Of a DNA stretch of 64,000 nt, positions 57,001 to 64,000 are shown one piece after another. Numbering within the stretch: position 1 is the stretch's first letter; each line of letters begins with the position of its first letter. Position numbers and translations under genes: made by a program. Source of the stretch: Streptomyces sp. TP-A0356 (GTDB lineage: Bacteria > Actinomycetota > Actinomycetes > Streptomycetales > Streptomycetaceae); the NCBI RefSeq assembly GCF_001417775.1, contig NZ_BBZJ01000044.1:1-64000 (forward strand), given 5' to 3'. The notes under the pieces were generated by a model. The model saw only the letters and a program-made list of their open reading frames with translations, had not been told where the DNA came from and ran no database searches.

Positions 57001-60000
57001 AGTGGCCCATGAGCAGGTCGGGCCGGACGCCCCAGGACCGCACGAGGGCGTGTGCGGCCGTGCCCAGGGCGAACAGGGACGCCTGGGTCCAGGCGGTGCG
57101 GTCCAGCAGCGCCGCCTCCGGCGTGCCTTCCGCCGCGAAGACCACCTCACGCAACGGCGGGCCTTCGAGATGTCTGTCCAGTTCCGCGCAGACGGCGTCG
57201 AACGCCTCGGCGTACGCGGGGTGGGCGTCGTACAACTCCCTTCCCATACCGGGGCGTTGGGCGCCCTGTCCGCTGAAGAGGAACGCGGTCCGGCCGGCTG
57301 CGCCCACGACCCCGGTGGCGACGTGCGCGGCGGGTCGGTCCTGTGCGACGGCGGCGAGCCCGGCGAGCAGTTCCTCGTGGTCCGCGGCGACGACGACGGC
57401 CCGGTGGTCCATGGGGTGCCGGGCGGTGGAGAGGGTGTACGCGAGGTCGCGCGGGTCGGTCACGTCCGCGAGGAGGTGGGTGCGCAGCCGGGCGGCCTGG
57501 GCGCGCAGCGCGTCCGGTGAGTGCCCGGAGACGGCGAACGCGCGGGGCTCCGCCGTGGCCGGCCGCCGTTCTCCCAGCGGTCGTGGCGCGGGCGGTTCCT
57601 CCAGGACGACATGGGCGTTGCTTCCGCTGATGCCGAAGGAGGACACGCCCGCGCGGCGGGGCCGACCGGCGTCGGCGGGCCAGGAGCGCGGCTCCGTGAG
57701 CAGCTCAAGGGTGCCGCTGGACCAGTCGATGTGCGGGGACGGTGCGTCGATGTGGAGGGTGCGGGGCAGTTCTCCGTGCCGCATCGCCATGACCATCTTG
57801 ATGACGCCGGCGGCGCCCGCGGCGGCCTGCGTGTGACCGAAGTTGGACTTCGCCGAGCCGAGCAGCAGGGGCCGGTCGTCGGGCCGCTGCCTGCCGTAGG
57901 TGGCGAGGAGGGCCTGGGCCTCGATGGGATCGCCGAGCGTGGTGCCGGTGCCGTGCGCCTCGACCGCGTCCACGTCGGCCGGTGACAGGCCCGCGGTGGC
58001 GAGGGCCTGCCGGATGACGTTCTGCTGTGAGGGGCCGCTGGGGGCGGTCAGGCCGTTGGACGCCCCGTCCTGGTTGGTGGCGGAGCCGCGGACGACGGCG
58101 AGGACGGGGTGTCCGTTGCGTTCGGCGTCCGACAGACGCTCCAGGAGCAGGACGCCGACGCCTTCGGAGAAGCCGGTGCCGTCGGCGGCCGCGGCGAACG
58201 CCTTGCACCGGCCGTCCGCGGCCAGTCCGTCGTGGGCGGTGAACTCGGTGTAGGTGGCGGGTGTGGCCATGACGGTGACCCCGCCGGCGAGCGCCATGGT
58301 GCACTCGCCCTGGTGCAGGGCCCGGGTGGCCAGGTGGAGGGCGACGAGCGCGGAGGAGCAGGCGGTGTCGACGGTCATGGTCGGGCCTTCGAGGCCGAAG
58401 GTGTAGGCCACACGTCCCGAGATGACGCTGCCGGAGACGCCGAGGCCGATGTAGCCCTCCATGCCTTCGGGGATGTCGGCGAGTTGGGAGGCGTATCCCG
58501 AGCCCATGGCTCCGACGAAGACGCCGGTGCGGCTGCCCCGCAAGGACAGCGGGTCGATGCCGGCCCGTTCGAAGACTTCCCAGGAGCTCTCCAGCAGGAG
58601 CCGCTGCTGCGGGTCCATGGCCAGGGCCTCGCGGGGCGAGATGCCGAACAGCGAGGCGTCGAAGTGCGTGGCGCCGTACAGGAACCCGGCCTGCAGGTCC
58701 GGCAGTCCGGTGAGGTCCCAGCCGCGGTCGGCGGGGAAGGCGCCGATGGCGTCGCCGCCTTCGGCGACGAAGCGCCACAGGTCCTCCGGGGAGGCGACGC
58801 CGCCCGGGTACCGGCAGGCCATGCCGATGACGACGACGGGGTCGTCGTCGGTCGCCGCGACGCTCGCGATGGCGGTGTGCTCGGTGGTCCCGGCGATCTG
58901 CTCCCTCAGGTGGCGGGCGAGGACCGTGGGCCTGGGATGGTCGAAGAGCAGGGTGGCGGGCAGCCGAAGTCCGGTCTCGGCGTTGAGGCGGTTGCGCAGT
59001 TCGACGGAGGTGAGGGAGTCGAAACCGAGGTCCTTGAAGGCCTGGTCGGCGCCGACGGCGGCGGCCCCGTCATGCCCGAGGGTGAGGGCGGCGTGCCGGC
59101 GCACCAGGTCGAGCAGGAGGCGTTCCTGCTCCGCCTCCGTGAGGCCGGTGAGCCTGCGGGCGAGGTCGGGTGCTTCGCCGGTACCCGTTGCGGCGGCGCG
59201 CCGTGCCGGCGCCGGCACGAGGCCGTGCAGTACTTCCGGCAGCCTGCCGGCCGCGGCGGCCGTCCGCAGGGCGGTGAGGTCGGTGCGGAGCGGGGCGATG
59301 AGCGCCTCGTCCGACTCCAGGGCCGCGTCGAGGAGCCGCAGGCCCTGCTCGGGAGCGAGGGCGGGCAGTCCGGAGGCGGCGATGCGACGGACGTCGTCCT
59401 CGCGCAGCCCCCCGCTCATGCCGTCGGTGCCCTCCCACAGCGTCCAGGCGAGCGAGGTGGCGGGCAGCCCGTGGGCGCGCCGGTGGTGGGCCAGCGCGTC
59501 GAGGACGGTGTTCGCCGCGGCGTAGCCGGCCTGGCCCGCGCCGCCGAGGAGGCCGGCGGCGGAGGAGAACAGGACGAACGCCGTCAGGTCCGCGGTCCGT
59601 GTGGCCTCGTGCAGGGCGAGCGCCGACGCTGCCTTGGCCCGCAGTACGTGCGCCAGCCGCTCGGGGGTCTGCGCCTCCAGGACGCCGTCGTCGAGGATGC
59701 CCGCGGTGTGTACGACGCCGCGCAGCGGCCGGTCGGCGGGGATACGGGCCAGGAGGGCGGCGAGCGCTTCGGGGTCGGCGGTGTCACAGGCCTCGACGCT
59801 CACCCGGGCGCCCAACGCCGTGAGCTCATCGACGAGTTCGGCCGCGCCGGGGGCGCCGGGACCGCGCCGGGAGGCGAGGACCAGGCTCCTGACCCCGTGT
59901 CCGGTCACCAGGTGCCTCGCGGTGAGGGCACCCAGGGCTCCGGTGCCGCCGGTGACCAGGACCGTGCCCTGGGGGTCCCAGAGGGTCTCGGGCCCCGGTC

Positions 60001-63000
60001 CGGCCGAGTCGGCACGCGGGGCCGGGAGAGCGGCGGTGGGGCTGGGGCTCGCGGTGATCCGGGCAAGGCGTGGAACGAGCAACTCGCCGTTCCTGAGGGC
60101 GAACTGGGTGGCCCCGGACAGGACGGCCGCGGGCAGGACCGCGAGTGAGGCGTCCGTGTCGTCGACGTCGACGAGGACCAGCCGTCCCGGGTTCTCGGTC
60201 TGGGCGGACCTGGCCAGGCCCCACACGGCGGCCCCGGCGAGGTCCGGCACGTCCTCGCCGGTGCTCGTGGCGACGGCCCGATGGGTGAGGACGACGAGCG
60301 GGGCGTCCCCCGCACGCTCGTCGGCGAGCCAGGTCTGCAGGCTGCCCAGCATGCGTGCCGCGGCCGTGGCCGGGTCGCGGTCCGGGCCGGGCGGGCAGGG
60401 CAGGACGACCACGGCGGGGAGTTCGGAGAGGGAGTCGGGACCCGCTATGCGCGGCCAGTCCGGGTCGAGAGCGGCATCGTCGCTGTCCGCCACGTACCAG
60501 CCGTCGGTGGACGGGGACTCGGGGGCGGCGTCGGGGGTGGTGGGGAGGGTGAGCACCACCTTGCCGATGTGCCGGGCCTGGCTGAGGTGACGGAACGCCT
60601 CCGGCGCCCGCCGCACATCCCACACCGCCATCGGCAACGGCCGCAGCACACCCCGCTCGAACAACCCCACCAACACGCCCAACATCTCACCGATCCGATC
60701 AGGACCGGCCTCCACCAGATCGAAAGCCCGGTACTCCACCCCGGGATGATCCGCGGCCACCCGCCCCGGATCCCGCACATCCGTCTTGCCCATCTCCAGG
60801 AACCGCCCCCCACGCGGCAGCAACCGCAGCGAAGCGTCCACGAACTCACCAGCCAGCGAGTCCAGCACCACATCCACACCCCGGCCCCCGGTCACCCCCA
60901 GGAACCGCTCCTCAAAACCGAGATCACGCGAAGAAGCGATACACGCCTCCGCAACCCCCGCCTCCCGCAGCGCCCCCCACTTCCCCGGACTCGCCGTCCC
61001 CAACACCTCAGCACCCAGATACCCCGCCAACTGCACCGCCGCCGAACCCACACCACCGGCCGCCGCATGCACCAGCACCGACTGACCCCGACGCACACCC
61101 CCCAGATCCACCAGGGCGTAGTAGGCGGTGAGGAAGACGATGGGTGCGGTGGCCGCCTCCGCGAACGACCAGCCGCTCGGGATACGCGCGACCATCCGCT
61201 CGTCGGCCACCGCCACGGGACCGAACGCCCCCGCGAACATGCCCATCACCCGATCCCCCGGCGCGACATGGGTGACCTCCGCACCGACCTCGGTGACCAC
61301 ACCCGCACCCTCCAGCCCGATCGCGGTCACCTCACCCGGATACATACCGAGCACGGTCAGCACATCACGGAAGTTGACACCCGCGGCACGCATCGACACC
61401 CGCACACCACGCGGCCCCAAAGGCCCCGTCACCTCCGGACACGGCACGAGCCGCAGGCCCTCCAGGGTGCCCTTCCGCTCGACACCCAACCGCCACGCCT
61501 CCGCACCGGCCGGCGGCACCAGGACACCGTCCGCGACCACGGACTCCGAGGCGAGTGGGGCCGGGGTCCACACCACGCGGTGCAACGCTCCACCCGCGGG
61601 ACCGGTGGCGAGCAGTGTCTCGGTGGGCAGGGTCCGGGAGACGAGCGTGCCGACGGTGGCGACGGGCCGTCCGGCGGCGTCCGCGATCCGCAGGGAGACC
61701 CCGCTCGATCCGGCCGGTTCGACCCGGACGCGGAGGGCCGTGGCACCGACCGCGTGCAGGGAGACCTCGCTCCACGAGAACGGCAGGCCGACGCCCTGGG
61801 CGCCGTCGTCCGCCGGGTCGGCGAGCTGTGCGTGCAGGGCGGCGTCCAGCAGGGCGGGGTGCAGGCCGTAGCGGGCGGCCTCCTTGTGCTGGTCCTCGGG
61901 CAGGGCGACCTCGGCGTACCAGGCGGTGCCCTCGCGCCAGACCGCTTGCAGCCCCTGGAAGGCGGGTCCGTACCGGTAGCCGGTGTCCGCGAGCGCCGCG
62001 TAGAAGCCGTCGAGGGGCACGGACCGTGCGCCGGGCGGGGGCCAGGCCGCCAGGTCGAAGGACGGCTCGGTGGCGCCGCGGGCCAGGGTGGCGGTGGCGT
62101 GCCTGGTCCAGGGCGCGTCCGGGTCGTCGCCCGCGGCGTCCTCGGCGCGGGCGTAGACGGCGAGTGGCCGCCGGCCGGAGGGGTCGGGTGCTCCGATGAC
62201 CATCTGGAGTTGGGCGGCGCCCCGGTCGGGGAGCACGAGGGGGGCTTCGAGGGTCAGTTCCTCGATCAGGTCGCAGCCGGCCTCGTCGCCGGCGCGCAGG
62301 GCGAGTTCGACGAAGGCCGTGCCGGGCAGCAGGACGGTACCGGCCACGGCGTGCTCGGCGAGCCACGGCTGGGTGCGGGTGGACAGCCGCCCGGTGAGCA
62401 GGACGCGTCCATCGTCGGCGACCCGTGCGACGGCGCTCAGCAGGGGGTGTTCCGTACTGCCGAGTCCGGCCCCGGCGAGGTCGCCGGGGCCCTGAGTGCC
62501 CATGGGCAGCCAGTAATGGTCGCGCTGGAAGGCGTAGGTGGGCAGGTCGACCGGTCGGCCGCGGGCGGGGCCCAGGAGGCGTTCCCAGTCCACGGCGCCG
62601 CCGTGCGCGAACAGGCCGGCGACGGCGGCGAGCAGTGCGGGTGCCTCGGGCCGGTCCTTGCGCAGGGCGGGGAGGCAGATCCGTTCGGTGGTGTCGTCGG
62701 GCAGGCAGGCCTGGGCGAGGGCGGTGAGGGTGGTGTCGGGGCCGAGCTCCAGGAAGCGCGTGACGCCGTGTTCGGCGAGCCAGGTGACCCCGTCGGCGAA
62801 ACGCACCGCTCGGCGCAGATGACGCACCCAGTAGTCGGCGGAGCCGAGTTCCTCGGCGGTGGCGGCCCGGCCCGTCACGTTGGAGACGACGGTGATCCGC
62901 GCAGGATGCGCGGTGACGCCGGCGGCGACTGCCCGGAAGTCGTCGAGCACGGCGTCCATGCGGGCCGAGTGGAAGGCGTGCCCGACGCGCAGTCTGCGGA

Positions 63001-64000
63001 CGCGCCGGCCCTGGCGGGCGAACTCCTCGGTCACCGCCTCGACGCCGGCCTCGTCACCGGAGAGCACCGTGGCACGAGGGCCGTTGACGGCCGCGACGCA
63101 GACCGCTCCCTCGTACGCGGCGAGACGCGGGACGACCTCGTCCTCGGTGGCTTCGACGGAGACCATGGCCCCGCCGGCGGGCAGGGCCTGCATCAGCCGT
63201 CCGCGGGCCGCGACGAGACGACAGGCGTCGGCGAGCGACCAGACGCCGGCGACGTGAGCGGCGGACAACTCGCCGAGCGAGTGTCCGAGGAGGTACTTGG
63301 GCTTGACGCCCCACGACTCCAGCAGCCGGAACAGCGCGACCTCGACCGCGAACAGGGCGGGCTGCGCCAGGTCGGTGCGTTCCAGTAGGGCACCGCCTTC
63401 CGCCCCGTCGAACACGACGGCCTTCAGCGAGGTGCCGAGTTCGGTGTCGAAGTGGGCGCACACCGCGTCGAAGGCGCGGGCGAAGGCTGGGAAGGCGTCG
63501 TACAGGTCGCGGCCCATGCCGAGGCGCTGCGCGCCCTGCCCGGAGAAGAGGAACGCGGTGGTGCCGCGCAGGGTGTGGCCGGTGACGACGCCGGGCCGGG
63601 CGGATGTCGCCGCGTTCTCGTCCGCGAGTGCGGCCAGGGCCTGCTGGGCGGCGGCGTGGTCCTCGGCGAGTACCACGGCACGGTGCTCGAAGACCTGACG
63701 GGTCGTGACCAGGGCGCGGGCGATGTCGTACGCGTCCGCGCCGGGCCCGGACCCGCCCCCGGTCCGCTCCAGCAGCCGGGCGGCTTGACCCCGCAGGGCG
63801 GCGGCGCTGCGGGCGGAGAGTATCCAGGGGACGGCCGGCAGCGGCGTGCTCTCGTCGGACGCCTCGTCGGCGGCGCGGAGCGGGGCGGCCGCGTCGTCGG
63901 GTGTCACTGCGTCGGCGCCCGGGACGGCCGCGGGAGCGTCGCTGTCGGCCGCGCTCTCCGCGGGCGCCGCTTCGAGGATGGTGTGCGCGTTGGTGCCGCT
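54041..64000 (-). CDS. Type I PKS, 5' end cut by right edge (...KS-AT-DH-ER-KR-ACP, KS-AT-KR-ACP)
   Basis: The frame is open to the right edge, where it reads SGTNAHTILEA, the end of a KS, so the start lies outside. First visible module: AT with GHSLGE and HAFH (malonyl), DH with both motifs intact (HAVAGTVLLP, DAALH), ER with NFRDVL and HAAAGGVGSA (about 61370 and 61060), KR with LDD, ACP at about 59020. This is a fully reducing module. Second module: KS with TACSSAL, AT with GHSIGE and HAFH (malonyl), KR with GGTGALG and LDD, ACP at about 54425. The C-terminus ends DEIFDFIENDLGIS, a class 1 docking tail suited to the N-terminus of the terminal PKS, which starts 37 bases downstream. Part of the ER coding sequence (about 60570-61110) uses different synonymous codons from its surroundings. 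Confidence 0.96.
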   Translation of the reverse strand, partial: SGTNAHTILEAAPAESAADSDAPAAVPGADAVTPDDAAAPLRAADEASDESTPLPAVPWILSARSAAALRGQAARLLERTGGGSGPGADAYDIARALVTTRQVFEHRAVVLAEDHAAAQQALAALADENAATSARPGVVTGHTLRGTTAFLFSGQGAQRLGMGRDLYDAFPAFARAFDAVCAHFDTELGTSLKAVVFDGAEGGALLERTDLAQPALFAVEVALFRLLESWGVKPKYLLGHSLGELSAAHVAGVWSLADACRLVAARGRLMQALPAGGAMVSVEATEDEVVPRLAAYEGAVCVAAVNGPRATVLSGDEAGVEAVTEEFARQGRRVRRLRVGHAFHSARMDAVLDDFRAVAAGVTAHPARITVVSNVTGRAATAEELGSADYWVRHLRRAVRFADGVTWLAEHGVTRFLELGPDTTLTALAQACLPDDTTERICLPALRKDRPEAPALLAAVAGLFAHGGAVDWERLLGPARGRPVDLPTYAFQRDHYWLPMGTQGPGDLAGAGLGSTEHPLLSAVARVADDGRVLLTGRLSTRTQPWLAEHAVAGTVLLPGTAFVELALRAGDEAGCDLIEELTLEAPLVLPDRGAAQLQMVIGAPDPSGRRPLAVYARAEDAAGDDPDAPWTRHATATLARGATEPSFDLAAWPPPGARSVPLDGFYAALADTGYRYGPAFQGLQAVWREGTAWYAEVALPEDQHKEAARYGLHPALLDAALHAQLADPADDGAQGVGLPFSWSEVSLHAVGATALRVRVEPAGSSGVSLRIADAAGRPVATVGTLVSRTLPTETLLATGPAGGALHRVVWTPAPLASESVVADGVLVPPAGAEAWRLGVERKGTLEGLRLVPCPEVTGPLGPRGVRVSMRAAGVNFRDVLTVLGMYPGEVTAIGLEGAGVVTEVGAEVTHVAPGDRVMGMFAGAFGPVAVADERMVARIPSGWSFAEAATAPIVFLTAYYALVDLGGVRRGQSVLVHAAAGGVGSAAVQLAGYLGAEVLGTASPGKWGALREAGVAEACIASSRDLGFEERFLGVTGGRGVDVVLDSLAGEFVDASLRLLPRGGRFLEMGKTDVRDPGRVAADHPGVEYRAFDLVEAGPDRIGEMLGVLVGLFERGVLRPLPMAVWDVRRAPEAFRHLSQARHIGKVVLTLPTTPDAAPESPSTDGWYVADSDDAALDPDWPRIAGPDSLSELPAVVVLPCPPGPDRDPATAAARMLGSLQTWLADERAGDAPLVVLTHRAVATSTGEDVPDLAGAAVWGLARSAQTENPGRLVLVDVDDTDASLAVLPAAVLSGATQFALRNGELLVPRLARITASPSPTAALPAPRADSAGPGPETLWDPQGTVLVTGGTGALGALTARHLVTGHGVRSLVLASRRGPGAPGAAELVDELTALGARVSVEACDTADPEALAALLARIPADRPLRGVVHTAGILDDGVLEAQTPERLAHVLRAKAASALALHEATRTADLTAFVLFSSAAGLLGGAGQAGYAAANTVLDALAHHRRAHGLPATSLAWTLWEGTDGMSGGLREDDVRRIAASGLPALAPEQGLRLLDAALESDEALIAPLRTDLTALRTAAAAGRLPEVLHGLVPAPARRAAATGTGEAPDLARRLTGLTEAEQERLLLDLVRRHAALTLGHDGAAAVGADQAFKDLGFDSLTSVELRNRLNAETGLRLPATLLFDHPRPTVLARHLREQIAGTTEHTAIASVAATDDDPVVVIGMACRYPGGVASPEDLWRFVAEGGDAIGAFPADRGWDLTGLPDLQAGFLYGATHFDASLFGISPREALAMDPQQRLLLESSWEVFERAGIDPLSLRGSRTGVFVGAMGSGYASQLADIPEGMEGYIGLGVSGSVISGRVAYTFGLEGPTMTVDTACSSALVALHLATRALHQGECTMALAGGVTVMATPATYTEFTAHDGLAADGRCKAFAAAADGTGFSEGVGVLLLERLSDAERNGHPVLAVVRGSATNQDGASNGLTAPSGPSQQNVIRQALATAGLSPADVDAVEAHGTGTTLGDPIEAQALLATYGRQRPDDRPLLLGSAKSNFGHTQAAAGAAGVIKMVMAMRHGELPRTLHIDAPSPHIDWSSGTLELLTEPRSWPADAGRPRRAGVSSFGISGSNAHVVLEEPPAPRPLGERRPATAEPRAFAVSGHSPDALRAQAARLRTHLLADVTDPRDLAYTLSTARHPMDHRAVVVAADHEELLAGLAAVAQDRPAAHVATGVVGAAGRTAFLFSGQGAQRPGMGRELYDAHPAYAEAFDAVCAELDRHLEGPPLREVVFAAEGTPEAALLDRTAWTQASLFALGTAAHALVRSWGVRPDLLMGHSIGELTAAHAAGVLTLPDACALVAARGRLMQALPEGGAMIAVAATEDEVRPLLDGQEERVAIAALNGPASVVLSGDTDEVERVAAELAARGRRSRRLRVSHAFHSPHMDAMLQEFEQVAAGVRYAPPTVPVVTNLTGGVATDEDLCSAAHWTRHIRAAVRFADGVRTLEAEGVTTYLELGADATLTTMVRDSVQDPATADAVPLMRRDAAEVRAALLAAGRLHARGCEVDLARLHDADARRVDLPTYAFQRERYWLESSAAAARAEDAPFWDLVERSDPAALAGRLDLTEDAPLSAVLPALASWRRDRLRQSEESRLDHRVTWRPAPEAGSATLTGHWLMPVPVELADGAWAASIADALTAHGGHVTPLPVDCAAAGPATLAARLAALRDTTDGPDLTGILSLLAADERPLPEHPSTPAGLAATLALVQALSEESAATTAVPLWCLTAGAVGAPGQEAPASPEQAAVWGFGRSAALEYPQNWGGLVDLPAGTGAAVAEDVARRLCAVLTAPDGEDQVAVRPSGTFLRRLVRLAPPADPGPGPDWKGTVLLTGGTGALGVRTAVWLAEQGATRLVVASRSGGDSEGATRLRESLAGTGAELALVACDIADRAALSALLDEHPVDAVVHAAGALDDRLIDNLDATSLEAVLRPKLAAARNLDELTRDRHLYAFVLYSSVSGTIGSIGQANYAAANACLDALAERRRAAGLPATSIAWGPWAGGGMATKTSGTEQRMRRGGMALLDPARAPRALGRAVARGEAVVAVADVDWARFAPGFTSARRSPLLSDLPEVRDLASAVSDAAGGTQAAQALRDRLTGMSPAERERTLVSLVRAEAAGVLGHASTDKVAATRAFNALGFDSLMAVELRNRLGAATGLRLPATLLFDQPNAAALAGYLRGRLTEGTDGAAAVLADIDRLDEALAGLPEDDARRDRIALRLKALLARWDGADRVASTPSTATTDDVSDRINSAAADEIFDFIENDLGIS

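Overview
The window looks like the interior of a large type I polyketide gene cluster from a high-GC actinomycete, most likely Streptomyces. The evidence is strong G/C third-position bias, modular PKS proteins of 3,000 to 4,000 residues, actinomycete docking domains, GTG starts, a DrrA/DrrB-type exporter and a macrolide-type glycosyltransferase. Both ends cut through PKS genes, so the cluster continues on each side. I see no tRNA, rRNA, insertion sequence, CRISPR array or regulator gene.

Layout from left to right. 1-13591: two leftward PKS genes, the first cut by the window edge. 13829-19859: a block for making an aromatic acid, with mqnD leftward and then mqnE, a 3Fe-4S ferredoxin, a type II thioesterase, mqnA and mqnC rightward. 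19991-21843: ABC exporter ATPase and permease. 21862-25689: an unusual protein made of an acyl-CoA-ligase-like domain fused to decayed DH and KR regions. A strong hairpin terminator at 25974-26025 separates this rightward set from a leftward pair: a KAS III-like acyltransferase (26074-27105) and the PKS that starts with an acyl-activating domain (27145-39681). Next come a leftward glycosyltransferase (39926-41164) and a rightward NDP-sugar ketoreductase (41686-42663). Two strong hairpins follow, then two leftward PKS genes: the terminal, thioesterase-bearing one (43108-54003) and its upstream partner (54041 to the right edge).

How it may work. MqnA, MqnE, MqnC and MqnD are four enzymes of the futalosine menaquinone pathway and together lead from chorismate towards 1,4-dihydroxy-6-naphthoate. 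In Streptomyces these genes are normally scattered, so finding them between PKS genes suggests a dedicated supply of a bicyclic aromatic acid. The PKS at 27145-39681 opens with an acyl-activating domain and an ACP, the expected arrangement for loading an aryl acid. It then has two methylmalonyl-type modules, the first with KR and an intact DH, the second with KR and a dead DH. Its C-terminus ends at the last ACP with no docking domain, and a KAS III-like acyltransferase is encoded directly downstream. The aryl chain may therefore be passed on by that enzyme, to another PKS or to a sugar or macrolide, rather than by ordinary docking. The other PKS proteins are mostly malonyl-type with KRs and look like parts of a long polyol assembly line ending in macrolactonisation. 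From memory, naphthoquinone-bearing glycosylated macrolides (PM100117/118, langkolide, axenomycin) are the best product analogy; this is inference.

The PKS genes are mosaics. Several KS and AT segments are nearly identical between modules, have sharp edges, and use different synonymous codons from their surroundings. This points to recent gene conversion or recombination.
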